From Gammaproteobacteria bacterium (GTDB taxonomy: Bacteria > Pseudomonadota > Gammaproteobacteria > Pseudomonadales > Halomonadaceae), in contig JAMCZP010000290.1 in NCBI GenBank assembly GCA_023485185.1, positions 1-7,803 of the forward strand: a stretch of 7,803 nt of DNA, given 5' to 3'. Each line of letters starts with the position of its first letter. Positions within the stretch are counted from its first letter, which is position 1. Below the pieces are notes generated by a model. It was not told where the DNA came from. It did not search any database and worked only from the letters and a program-made list of their open reading frames with translations. Of this stretch, positions 1 through 6,802 are shown in pieces. A program made the position numbers and the translations under genes.

Positions 1-841
<841 letters not shown>

Positions 842-936
842 CTATCTCCAGTGGAAGAAAGGAATGAAAACAGTATAAAGGGCCAACTAGGTTAACCGCT
901 TTCAGCAATGTGACGAGAAATTATGAAAAGCTGCGC

Positions 937-1914
937 TCACACCAAGCGCTCTTCTCTTGGTGTCATGCCAAAGTGATTTCGGTAGGCGGTAGAAAAGTGA
1001 GCGCCAGAGGAAAAGCCTGTGGCAAACGCGATGTCGCCTACAGGCTGGTCACTATCTCGCAACTGTTTGCGGGCCTCCTGCAAACGTAAATCGAGGTAGT
1101 AGCGGCTTGGCACCGCTTGCAGGTACTTCTTAAATAGCCGCTCTAACTGACGCCGGGAAATACCCAAGTGCTCGGCAAGCTCCAGCGTTGAGAGCGGCTC
1201 TTCAATATTAGCTTCCATCAATGTCACTGCCTCCACCAAGCTTTGCGGTGCGTGACCTAATCGGCTGCGCAGCGGTACGTGCTGGCGTTCATCCGCTAAC
1301 CGTATGCGATCGCAAACAAACTGCTCTGATACTTGCTCCGCTAGACGTGCACCGTGGTGCTGACTAATCAGCGTAAGCATCATATCCATGGCAGCGGTTC
1401 CCCCTGCGCAGGTCAACCTGTCACGATCAATCTCAAATAGCTGTTTGGAAAGCGTCACTTGTGGATAGGCCTGAGCAAAGGCGTCAAAACGCTGCCAAGG
1501 CAATGTCGCGCGATAGCCCTCTAATAGCCCACAGCGCGCCAGCACTTCCGTACCGCCCGCTAATCCTCCCAATGCGACGCCGCGACCCTGGTGGCTACGT
1601 AGCCACTCGTTCAGCTTAGCAGGAAGCGTATAAGGTAGCGGCGTCGGTGCGCATACCAACAGTAAATCGAGAGGACCAAGCGCGGCAGTATGCTCATGCT
1701 GAGCCAGCAATAAAAGCTGAGCACTACTGCGTACTGGTTGGCTACCCATGCTTAACGTAACCGTGTGATAAAGCATCTGTCCGCTAAGCTGGTTGGCCAT
1801 TTGCAACGGTTCAAGGGCACTGGCGTGGGCCAACAATGAGAAGCCAGGCAAGAGCATAAACGCCACTCGCCTGCGGGCAACATTGGGCGGCGAGATTAAC
1901 GGGTTGGGCTGCAT
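937..1914 (-). CDS. argR: GlxA/AraC-family transcriptional regulator, ArgR of the Pseudomonas type
   Basis: A 325-residue cytosolic DNA-binding regulator. It has a DJ-1/PfpI (GATase1-like) N-terminal domain at about 15-190, containing the family signature CAGGTAAMDMML (169-180), and an AraC-type domain at about 225-325 with two helix-turn-helices (roughly 242-262 and 291-313, ending HFSTAYRNHFGMTPRE). The stretch LMEANIEEPLST (232-243) and the following SRRQLERLFKKYL strongly resemble P. aeruginosa ArgR. That protein is an arginine-responsive AraC-family regulator of arginine uptake and catabolism and is unrelated to E. coli ArgR. An astC-like gene follows directly on the same strand, which supports the call. 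The ATG at 1914 is preferred over the internal Met20 because the conserved first strand (RRVAFMLLPG) begins before Met20. No Shine-Dalgarno precedes the ATG, and the predicted promoter leaves a leader of only about 11 nt. Arginine as the effector is inferred from the family. Confidence 0.88.
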   Translation of the reverse strand: MQPNPLISPPNVARRRVAFMLLPGFSLLAHASALEPLQMANQLSGQMLYHTVTLSMGSQPVRSSAQLLLLAQHEHTAALGPLDLLLVCAPTPLPYTLPAKLNEWLRSHQGRGVALGGLAGGTEVLARCGLLEGYRATLPWQRFDAFAQAYPQVTLSKQLFEIDRDRLTCAGGTAAMDMMLTLISQHHGARLAEQVSEQFVCDRIRLADERQHVPLRSRLGHAPQSLVEAVTLMEANIEEPLSTLELAEHLGISRRQLERLFKKYLQAVPSRYYLDLRLQEARKQLRDSDQPVGDIAFATGFSSGAHFSTAYRNHFGMTPREERLV

Positions 1915-1931
1915 GAAACGTCACTGCTATG

Positions 1932-1960
1932 CATATAAAAACCGCCATCGGCTTTGTGAA
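1932..1960 (-). promoter_or_regulatory. Predicted sigma-70 promoter of argR
   Basis: Read on the minus strand, TTCACA (1955-1960, five of six to the -35 consensus) is followed by a 17-bp spacer and TATATG (1932-1937, four of six to the -10 consensus). Transcription would start near 1925, about 11 nt before the argR ATG at 1914. This fits the absence of a Shine-Dalgarno there. It is a prediction from sequence match only. Confidence 0.5.
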
Positions 1961-2034
1961 AAATCCATCTTACCCAATTGTGCAGATGAAGACAGCGCGG
2001 TGACCACTCAGCCAAAACATGGCGCATGAATGAA

Positions 2035-2061
2035 AATTGCCGGGCACAAGGCCCGGCAATT
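2035..2061 (-). terminator. Intrinsic terminator after the 71-aa membrane protein gene
   Basis: A perfect 11-bp inverted repeat (AATTGCCGGGC at 2035-2045 and its complement at 2051-2061) surrounds a 5-nt loop. On the minus strand the GC-rich stem runs into AATTTTCATT, a short U-rich tail. It begins 21 bp after the stop codon of the 71-aa gene and lies before the argR promoter, so it isolates argR from upstream transcription. Confidence 0.8.
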
Positions 2062-2082
2062 GAGAATCACGTAGCGCTGGGT

Positions 2083-2298
2083 TTAGCCACCGCTATTACC
2101 TATACCCATAATGACGATGCCAGCAACTATGACCCCGAGCACAATAATCACTATCGGCAACAGTTTGTGTAGCCCGCTGGGCGGTTTTCTAGCTTCAGGC
2201 TGACGCTGTGGTTCAGCCTCATCAAAATCCTCAGGAATACGCTGGTGCAGGACGTGCTCTTTCTCTTCTTCCGGGGTTTTGCTTTCCCTAGTATCCAT
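2083..2298 (-). CDS. Small single-pass membrane protein of unknown function
   Basis: A 71-residue protein I do not recognise. Residues 1-44 are hydrophilic, highly charged and proline-rich (EEEKEH near the start, then QRQPEARKPP at 31-40). One hydrophobic segment follows at about 46-65 (LLPIVIIVLGVIVAGIVIMG), with a short Gly/Ser tail. The charged N-terminal part with no signal peptide and the near-terminal membrane segment suggest a tail-anchored inner-membrane protein with its N-terminus in the cytoplasm. The ATG at 2298 has a clear AGGAGA Shine-Dalgarno about 7 nt upstream, and a strong terminator follows the stop, so it is very probably a real gene. It lies 82 bp downstream of fabV on the same strand and may receive some readthrough. 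No function can be inferred. Confidence 0.75.
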   Translation of the reverse strand: MDTRESKTPEEEKEHVLHQRIPEDFDEAEPQRQPEARKPPSGLHKLLPIVIIVLGVIVAGIVIMGIGNSGG

Positions 2299-2350
2299 AG
2301 CTATCTCCTGGTCATCCGGTTGAAATGCTGGCAGCTTCTTTAAATTAATA

Positions 2351-2367
2351 AAACCGCTTCACGGCTT
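2351..2367 (-). terminator. Weak intrinsic terminator after fabV
   Basis: On the minus strand AAGCCG pairs with CGGTTT (6 bp including one G-U) around a 5-nt loop, followed by the T/A-rich run TATTAATTT. It lies 13 bp past the fabV stop. The stem is short, so termination may be partial and the 71-aa gene may share fabV transcripts. Confidence 0.4.
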
Positions 2368-2394
2368 ATAGATTAATAACTTATAGATTAATGA
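2365..2394. repeat. 15-bp tandem duplication covering the fabV stop codon
   Basis: Two adjacent 15-bp units, CTTATAGATTAATAA (2365-2379) and CTTATAGATTAATGA (2380-2394), differ at one base. The second unit contains the last fabV codons and stop. The first lies just past the stop and keeps the same frame, so it encodes the same Val-Ile-Asn-Leu-stop again. Confidence 0.85.
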
Positions 2395-3592
2395 CATCAA
2401 ACGTTACCTCTGGGTTCACATCGGCATCGTAATCAACGTCAGTGCGCTCAAAACCAAACAACTTCAAGAACTCATGCTTATAACCAGCATAGTCGGTAAT
2501 TTCAAAAAGGTTCTCGGTGGTGACTTCCGGCCATAGATCCTGACAGGCTTTTTGAACGTCATCACGCAATTCCCAATCATCTAACCGCAGGCGACCTGCC
2601 TCGTCGGTGGCAAACTCGCCGTTTAAGCCTTGAGCAGAATAGAGCTGCTCACCAAAGAGGCGATTTAGCTGATCGATAGTGCCTTCATGGAGGCCCTGTT
2701 CTTTCATGATGCGGTAAACCATGGCGATATACAGCGGCATGACCGGAATCGCCGCGCTGGCCTGGGTGACTACCGATTTCAGTACGGCAACGTTGGCGCC
2801 ACCACCGCTGGCTTTCAAATGGATGTCGATAGCGGTCGCGGCGCGATCCAGGTCTTCCTTGGCTTTGCCTAAGGCACCATGCCAGTAAATCGGCCAGGTA
2901 ATCTCGGTGCCAATATAGCTAAACGCAACGCTACGCGCGCCTTTCGCCAGCACACCGGCTTGGTCAAGGGCGCTCATCCACAGTTCCCAATCTTCGCCAC
3001 CCATGACGGTAATCGTGTCGTCGATCTCTTGCTGTGTTGCTGGCTCAACTTCCGCTTCGATAATGGCGTCTTTATTGGTGTCGATAGCGGTGGCGCGGTA
3101 AGTTTCACCGATAGGCTTAAGGCTGGAGCGCTTTAACTCACCGCTATCTGGCATCTTGCGCACGGGCGACGCCAGCGAGTAAACCACCAGATCAATCTCG
3201 CCCATGTCTTGCTTAATCAATTCAATGACTTTCTCACGCGCCTCATGGGAGAACGCATCGCCATTAATCGACTTGCTATACAGGCCTTCCTGCTTGGCAA
3301 ATTTATCGAAAGCGGCACTGTTATACCAACCCGCGGTGCCGGGCTTTTTATCAGTGGCAGGCTTTTCAAAGAACACCCCCAACGTGTCGGCACCGTACCC
3401 AAACGCCGCGGTAATTCGCGCTGCCAAGCCATAGCCACTTGAAGCACCAATCACCAGCACTTTTTTCGGCCCGGCCTGCTTATCCAAACCGCGGGCGCGG
3501 GTCGCTTCTATCTGTTCGCGGACGTTCTGCTCACAGCCAACAGGATGAGTAGTGGTACAAATAAAGCCGCGCACTTTGGGTTTAATAATCAC
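2381..3592 (-). CDS. fabV: Enoyl-[acyl-carrier-protein] reductase, FabV type
   Basis: A 403-residue trans-2-enoyl-ACP reductase catalysing the NADH-dependent last step of each cycle of type II fatty acid synthesis in the cytosol. It belongs to the short-chain dehydrogenase superfamily but is longer than FabI, and its length is normal for FabV. It starts [20 protein letters not shown]. The cofactor-binding loop GASSGYGLA lies at 49-57. The catalytic pair has the FabV spacing Tyr-X8-Lys (Tyr236, Lys245), in place of the Tyr-X6-Lys of FabI, and a second tyrosine is at 226. FabV enzymes are known for insensitivity to triclosan. The ATG at 3592 has a GAGG Shine-Dalgarno 5 nt upstream. The upstream region carries a 13-bp palindrome (3644-3656) that could be an operator. 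The gene is divergent from the 128-aa gene. An alternative reading as trans-2-enoyl-CoA reductase (TER, same family) is less likely in this type of organism. Confidence 0.96.
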   Translation of the reverse strand: MIIKPKVRGFICTTTHPVGCEQNVREQIEATRARGLDKQAGPKKVLVIGASSGYGLAARITAAFGYGADTLGVFFEKPATDKKPGTAGWYNSAAFDKFAKQEGLYSKSINGDAFSHEAREKVIELIKQDMGEIDLVVYSLASPVRKMPDSGELKRSSLKPIGETYRATAIDTNKDAIIEAEVEPATQQEIDDTITVMGGEDWELWMSALDQAGVLAKGARSVAFSYIGTEITWPIYWHGALGKAKEDLDRAATAIDIHLKASGGGANVAVLKSVVTQASAAIPVMPLYIAMVYRIMKEQGLHEGTIDQLNRLFGEQLYSAQGLNGEFATDEAGRLRLDDWELRDDVQKACQDLWPEVTTENLFEITDYAGYKHEFLKLFGFERTDVDYDADVNPEVTFDVINL

Positions 3593-3643
3593 ATCGAACC
3601 TCGTTATTAAATTAATTTTTCTTTTGACAACATACTTAGCGAC

Positions 3644-3656
3644 ATAACACTGTTAT
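3644..3656. promoter_or_regulatory. 13-bp palindrome upstream of fabV, candidate operator
   Basis: A perfect odd-length palindrome, ATAACA-C-TGTTAT, lies 52 bp upstream of the fabV start codon. The position is suitable for a repressor or activator site controlling fabV or the divergent gene. The cognate regulator is unknown, and I could not place a convincing -35/-10 pair relative to it. Confidence 0.3.
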
Positions 3657-3704
3657 CGCCATGTTGTTACTCAGTGGGGCTATTCTAGCGGTCTCTGGGC
3701 GCTC

Positions 3705-3758
3705 TGTCCGCTCTTGAGCTAATGTCTGACCTTGCGCTATTGTCCGCCCCTTGAGCTA
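3705..3758. repeat. Three tandem 18-bp imperfect repeats
   Basis: Three consecutive units with exact 18-bp spacing start at 3705, 3723 and 3741: TGTCCGCTCTTGAGCTAA, TGTCTGACCTTGCGCTAT and TGTCCGCCCCTTGAGCTA. Units one and three are nearly identical after a one-base shift; unit two is more diverged. GGTCTCTGGGCGCTC at 3690-3704 may be a fourth decayed unit. They lie between divergent fabV and the 128-aa gene. Confidence 0.7.
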
Positions 3759-3776
3759 GAGGCGCTTTCGCGTCAC

Positions 3777-3804
3777 GATAGCCACTTAGATAGATAGCCA
3801 CTTA
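3777..3804. repeat. 16-bp-period tandem duplication upstream of the 128-aa gene
   Basis: GATAGCCACTTA occurs at 3777-3788 and again at 3793-3804, with GATA between the copies, giving a 16-bp period. It ends 27 bp before the start codon of the 128-aa gene, so it probably lies in or near its 5' untranslated region. Confidence 0.75.
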
Positions 3805-3831
3805 CGTTCCCCCTTCCCCAGCGAGGCGATC

Positions 3832-4218
3832 ATGAATGCACAGCAGCTAGTAGATGAACGCGGTGATCTGTGGCTTGCGCTAGCGCCGCTGTGGCTCGAC
3901 AGGGAACCCAGCGAGCGTGATTACGCCCGTATGGTCGAGGTCGTTCAGCGTTACGATATGACGCTACATGAACTTGAGTGGATGTTTCGTTTAGAGCTGG
4001 CACCCGTGATGTCGCGCCATCAGCTCTCAATTGCTAGCGAGTGGCGAAAATTCAATGATTACAAGCTAATGCAACAGCTGGTAAGCCACAATTTACGCTT
4101 GAAAGGCTGGCGCCGTAAAAGCTGGGCACTTTTTTCGGGACTAACCACCATGATGGTTCGCCACCGTTGGAGTGAGCTTATGAACAGAGTCATGGTGGCG
4201 CGCGGTGAAGTTCTTTAA
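3832..4218 (+). CDS. Small cytosolic protein resembling the DUF7079 family, function unknown
   Basis: A 128-residue protein rich in tryptophan and charged residues, with no signal peptide or membrane segment. The N-terminal two thirds follow a pattern I recall from DUF7079 proteins: W-LALAPLWLD near 14-23, an acidic helix, then LHELEWMFRLELAPVM (45-60) and a Ser-Ile-Ala-Ser-Glu-Trp stretch (66-71). This family match is from memory and unconfirmed. The C-terminal part (90-128) is strongly basic (KGWRRKSW, MVRHRWSELMNRVMV), which could suit nucleic acid or membrane-surface contact, but that is speculation. The ATG at 3832 has GAGG about 5 nt upstream. The gene is divergent from fabV across a repeat-rich region and convergent with the peroxidase gene, 24 bp apart, with no visible terminator between them. 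Confidence 0.7.
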   Translation: MNAQQLVDERGDLWLALAPLWLDREPSERDYARMVEVVQRYDMTLHELEWMFRLELAPVMSRHQLSIASEWRKFNDYKLMQQLVSHNLRLKGWRRKSWALFSGLTTMMVRHRWSELMNRVMVARGEVL

Positions 4219-4242
4219 GGCGCAGCTAAGAGGAGGTAGCGA

Positions 4243-4728
4243 CTATGTTGCGTCTAGGGCTTCTTCTAGCGCTAAGCGTAGTGGACGGCCATGGTCACGT
4301 GGGCCAAAACGCGCAATCACCTTGCCATCGCGTCCAATCAAAAACTTGGTGAAGTTCCATTTGATCGTTTTTGTGCCCAATACCCCTGGCGCTTCCCCCT
4401 TTAGCCATACAAACAGCGGATGCGCTTCACCACCGTTGACCTTCACTTTTTCCATAAGAGGGAACGTAACGCCGAACTGTGTCTCGCCGAACGTACAAAA
4501 AGCCTCTGCATTTTCTGGCGATTGCTTGCCAAACTGGTTGCATGGAAACCCAAGCACGGTAAAACCGCGATCCCGATAGCGCTGGTAAAACGCTTCCAGC
4601 TCTTTTAACTGGGGGGTGAAGCCACACTGGCTGGCCACATTCACCACCAGCAGAACTTGCCCCCGCAGCGCACGCAGGTTAAACGGCTGCCCTTGGTGGG
4701 TATAACAGTCTTGGTCATAAATCGTCAT
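4243..4728 (-). CDS. Glutathione peroxidase family protein (thioredoxin-type, BtuE-like)
   Basis: A 161-residue cytosolic peroxidase of the thioredoxin fold that reduces hydrogen peroxide and lipid hydroperoxides. The peroxidatic cysteine is Cys35 in NVASQCGFT. FPCNQFG (61-67) supplies the conserved Gln, and WNFTKFL (124-130) supplies Trp and Asn of the catalytic tetrad. Cys78 in AEAFCTFGETQFGVTFP matches the resolving cysteine of 2-Cys, thioredoxin-dependent members such as yeast Hyr1, so thioredoxin rather than glutathione is the likelier reductant (inference). Length is normal for bacterial members. The start is set at the ATG at 4728 (MTIYDQ), with GGGG about 7 nt upstream. An in-frame TTG at 4743 would add five residues but is less likely. 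The gene follows the LysE-family exporter gene by 58 bp on the same strand and is probably cotranscribed with it. Confidence 0.93.
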   Translation of the reverse strand: MTIYDQDCYTHQGQPFNLRALRGQVLLVVNVASQCGFTPQLKELEAFYQRYRDRGFTVLGFPCNQFGKQSPENAEAFCTFGETQFGVTFPLMEKVKVNGGEAHPLFVWLKGEAPGVLGTKTIKWNFTKFLIGRDGKVIARFGPRDHGRPLRLALEEALDAT

Positions 4729-4786
4729 TGATAGGCCCCACAATCACCCAAACGGCATACCCCTCACCATGCCACGGCTATGGGAT

Positions 4787-5404
4787 TTACACCAGTGGCC
4801 CAGCGACCACTCTCAACGCCAATGCAATTAACAGCACACCCGTGACCCGGTTGATCCAATGGGCATGCTGCTGAAGCCAAGGTAAAATTTTTGAGTGTGA
4901 AAGCACCGCCGCCACCAGCACATACCAGCCTCCATCAATAATCATCGCGGTTAATACAATGATCACTTTAGCCAACGCCGACATATCAGGTGTCACGAAC
5001 TGACTGAGCAGCGCCACAAAAAAAAGAATCAGCTTAGGATTGCCTAACGCGACCAGCACACCCTCTTTGGCGGCCTGCCCCCGGGTAGTGGCAATCGCAT
5101 TGGGCTGTAAAGCACCTGCTTTTCCTGCACGCAGCGCTTTAACACCTAGCCATGCCAAATAAGCGGCACCGCCCCAGGTGATTAACTGAAACAGCAGTGG
5201 GAAACGCGTTATCAGCGCACCCAACCCCCACACCGTGAGTAGCGCATAGAAGCCAACCCCAAAAGCATGAAAGATCGCTGCGGTCATTCCCGAAAACCGG
5301 CCACCGCCCAAGGTGTGACGCAGTACTAGTGCCAAGCTTGGTCCCGGCGACATCGCGCCCATAGCACAAATGGCAGCGAGTGATAGCCATAGCGTAAATG
5401 GCAT
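4787..5404 (-). CDS. LysE/RhtB-family amino acid exporter
   Basis: A 205-residue inner-membrane protein of the LysE/RhtB family, which exports amino acids or related small metabolites. The family signature MSPGPSLALVLRHTLGGG lies at 18-35 after the first membrane helix, and the conserved GNPKLILFF is at 121-129. About six hydrophobic segments are visible (near 4-24, 38-62, 68-90, 115-137, 145-168 and 185-203), the expected number. The start is the ATG at 5404 (MPFTLWLSL), because a perfect AGGAGG sits 7 nt upstream. The in-frame ATG at 5434 lacks such a site and would add a non-hydrophobic tail. A TATACT -10-like box lies at 5450-5455 without a clear -35. The gene is upstream of the peroxidase gene on the same strand and divergent from the yebC-family gene. 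The substrate cannot be told from sequence; homoserine, threonine, lysine and others occur in this family. Confidence 0.92.
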   Translation of the reverse strand: MPFTLWLSLAAICAMGAMSPGPSLALVLRHTLGGGRFSGMTAAIFHAFGVGFYALLTVWGLGALITRFPLLFQLITWGGAAYLAWLGVKALRAGKAGALQPNAIATTRGQAAKEGVLVALGNPKLILFFVALLSQFVTPDMSALAKVIIVLTAMIIDGGWYVLVAAVLSHSKILPWLQQHAHWINRVTGVLLIALALRVVAGPLV

Positions 5405-5541
5405 GCCTGTACCTCCTGAAGGAACGATATCCACTCTTTAAGGGCTGGCAGTATACGCGAAGGAAAGCTTGCCGGTGGTGGGTGTCTTAAATAACGCTGT
5501 TAGCATGGTACGCTGTTGGGTAAAATTTGCTTTTTTTGACA

Positions 5542-5564
5542 ACATCGCTCGTGGCGAGCGATGT
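5542..5564. promoter_or_regulatory. Perfect 10-bp inverted repeat in the yebC-family leader
   Basis: ACATCGCTCG (5542-5551) and its exact complement (5555-5564) flank a 3-nt centre. The dyad begins immediately after a consensus -35 hexamer TTGACA (5536-5541), which is preceded by a T run, and ends 11 nt before the AGGA Shine-Dalgarno. It could be an operator over the promoter or an RNA hairpin in the leader. No good -10 follows the TTGACA at 16-18 bp. Confidence 0.55.
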
Positions 5565-5586
5565 ATGGATAACACAGGACGACAAC

Positions 5587-6321
5587 ATGGGTAGGGCTTT
5601 TCAGAACCGTAAGGAATCCATGGCCAAAACGGCCGATGCGAAGACAAAAGTCTATAGCAAATATGGACGTGAAATTTATGTTTGCGCTAAAGCCGGTGGT
5701 AGCGACCCCAATGGCAACCTAGCGCTACGCGGTTTAATGGAGCGGGCCAAGAAAGATCAGGTACCTTCCCACGTTATTGATAAAGCGCTCGACAAAGCCA
5801 GCGGCGCTGGTGGCGAAGACTTCTCTGCCGCCCGCTATGAAGGCTTTGGCCCAGGTAACGTCATGGTGATTGTCGACTGTCTGACCGACAACCCTAACCG
5901 TACCTTTGGTGATGTACGCGGCTGCTTCACCAAAACCAAGAGCAAAATTGGTACGCCGGGTAGTGTCAGCCATATGTTTGACCACTGCGCCATTTTCTCG
6001 TTTACCGGACGCGATGAAGAAGCCGTGCTGGAAGCGCTAATGGAAGCCGATGTCGATGTCACTGACATTGAGCAGGAAGCCGAGCGGATCACTGTCTTCG
6101 CCCCGCACACCGACTACGCCAAAGCCAAACAGGCGCTGTTGGATGCTTTCGGTGAAATTGATTTTGAAGTGGACGAAATTCAGTTTCTACCGCAAAACAC
6201 CACTCCCGTGGAAGGCGAGGATGTCGCCATGTTCGAAAAATTCCTGGGCATGTTGAACGAGCTGGATGATGTACAAAATGTCTACCATAGCGGTGAGCTA
6301 CCTGAGTCAAACGAAGCTTAA
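5587..6321 (+). CDS. YebC/PmpR-family protein, YeeN-like paralogue
   Basis: A 244-residue cytosolic protein of the YebC/TACO1 family. Members have been described as transcriptional regulators (PmpR) and, more recently, as factors that help ribosomes through difficult sequences. The N-terminus [19 protein letters not shown] differs from canonical YebC (which begins MAGHSKW) and matches a second type found beside it in many gammaproteobacteria, related to E. coli YeeN. Other conserved segments are [17 protein letters not shown] (19-35), [14 protein letters not shown] (59-72), [20 protein letters not shown] (84-103), the NRT after it, and VSHMFDH (127-133). The acidic C-terminus ends near DDVQNVYH. 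The ATG at 5587 has AGGA about 7 nt upstream; an in-frame TTG at 5527 is not credible. ruvC does not follow, unlike at many canonical yebC loci. The leader contains a perfect inverted repeat. Confidence 0.9.
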   Translation: MGRAFQNRKESMAKTADAKTKVYSKYGREIYVCAKAGGSDPNGNLALRGLMERAKKDQVPSHVIDKALDKASGAGGEDFSAARYEGFGPGNVMVIVDCLTDNPNRTFGDVRGCFTKTKSKIGTPGSVSHMFDHCAIFSFTGRDEEAVLEALMEADVDVTDIEQEAERITVFAPHTDYAKAKQALLDAFGEIDFEVDEIQFLPQNTTPVEGEDVAMFEKFLGMLNELDDVQNVYHSGELPESNEA

Positions 6322-6332
6322 GCTCCCAAGCC

Positions 6333-6396
6333 TCTCTCAGTAGAAGAGACTGCAGCGTTGCCTGCATCCAAATTAGCATTGGGGGCAGCAACGCTG
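6333..6396 (+). other. Two consecutive hairpins downstream of the yebC-family gene
   Basis: A 5-bp hairpin (TCTCT 6333-6337 with AGAGA 6345-6349) is followed by a larger imperfect one. In the larger hairpin CAGCGTTGC-C-TGC (6353-6365) pairs with GCAGCAACGCTG (6385-6396) through 12 bp with one bulged C, and CCAA/TTGG can pair inside. Neither is followed by a U tract, so this is not a classical terminator. It may still end or stabilise the upstream mRNA or be part of an RNA element. The rest of the gap (6397-6530) is AT-rich, with no gene seen. Confidence 0.45.
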
Positions 6397-6530
6397 GTGG
6401 TAAGTTAGTCACGCGCACTATCTGCTTAATCTTGCAAACGAACTTATGGTCTAAAATAGAGTCTTGATAGACAGTATTTAGCACAATTTTAAGGGATTAA
6501 TTTTTATTGCAAGTGCAAAAGGAGCAAGCA

Positions 6531-6797
6531 ATGAGTGTCGTTCACGTCAGCGAAGAAGAGCTGCATGACAAGCTAAGCAAGTGTATTGCTGGAGAAAGAT
6601 TGCTGATAGAGCATGAAGGCAACCGCTTTAGCGCTCGAATACAGCATGTAGGAATGGCAGGAGTAAAAGTTATTCCTGAAACCCAGATCAAAAACAGCCA
6701 TAAGGAGCCAGGCGACGTTGAAGGTGTCACTGTGCCTTATGAAGAGATCTTGGAACTTGAGGTTAAAGGCGTCGTTTATAGCCGATTGTCAGATTAA
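6531..6797 (+). CDS. Small protein of unknown function, 88 aa
   Basis: I do not recognise this protein. It begins MSVVHVSEEELHDKL, which looks like a short amphipathic helix. GERLLIEHEGNRFSARIQHV (21-40) and GVKVIPETQI then alternate in the manner of beta strands, and it ends with the acidic strand VPYEEILELEVKGVVYSRL. The overall pattern suggests a helix followed by a small beta-barrel-like domain, but no motif fixes a function. There is no signal peptide or membrane segment. The single cysteine (Cys18) is not part of a metal motif. The start is the ATG at 6531 because AAGGAG lies about 7 nt upstream; an in-frame TTG at 6507 is rejected. The gene stands alone between a structured gap and a strong hairpin, and looks more AT-rich than its neighbours. 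Confidence 0.75.
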   Translation: MSVVHVSEEELHDKLSKCIAGERLLIEHEGNRFSARIQHVGMAGVKVIPETQIKNSHKEPGDVEGVTVPYEEILELEVKGVVYSRLSD

Positions 6798-6802
6798 ACC
6801 CT

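Noticed and set aside
3622..3633. TTTTGACAACAT shared by the fabV upstream region and the yebC-family leader (5534-5545)
   Set aside because: A 12-base match between two AT-rich promoter regions is expected by chance in a window of this size, and TTGACA is simply the -35 consensus.
4205..4579. A 124-codon plus-strand open frame over the peroxidase gene
   Set aside because: It is the antisense shadow of a gene with full catalytic motifs, and its predicted protein shows no domain. Only the shorter ORF with the perfect Shine-Dalgarno at 4231 was kept as a finding.
4754..4773. GGCAT/ATGCC inverted repeat between the exporter and peroxidase genes
   Set aside because: Only 5 bp with a 10-nt loop and no U tract, so it does not support a terminator; the two genes may still share a transcript.
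5405..5434. Longer start for the LysE-family exporter at 5434
   Set aside because: The perfect AGGAGG at 5412-5417 is correctly placed for the ATG at 5404, and the extra ten residues do not fit the hydrophobic N-terminus of the family.
6089..6484. A 131-codon minus-strand open frame across the yebC-family 3' end and the gap
   Set aside because: No recognisable domain, no Shine-Dalgarno assessed as convincing, and half of it is antisense to a conserved gene.
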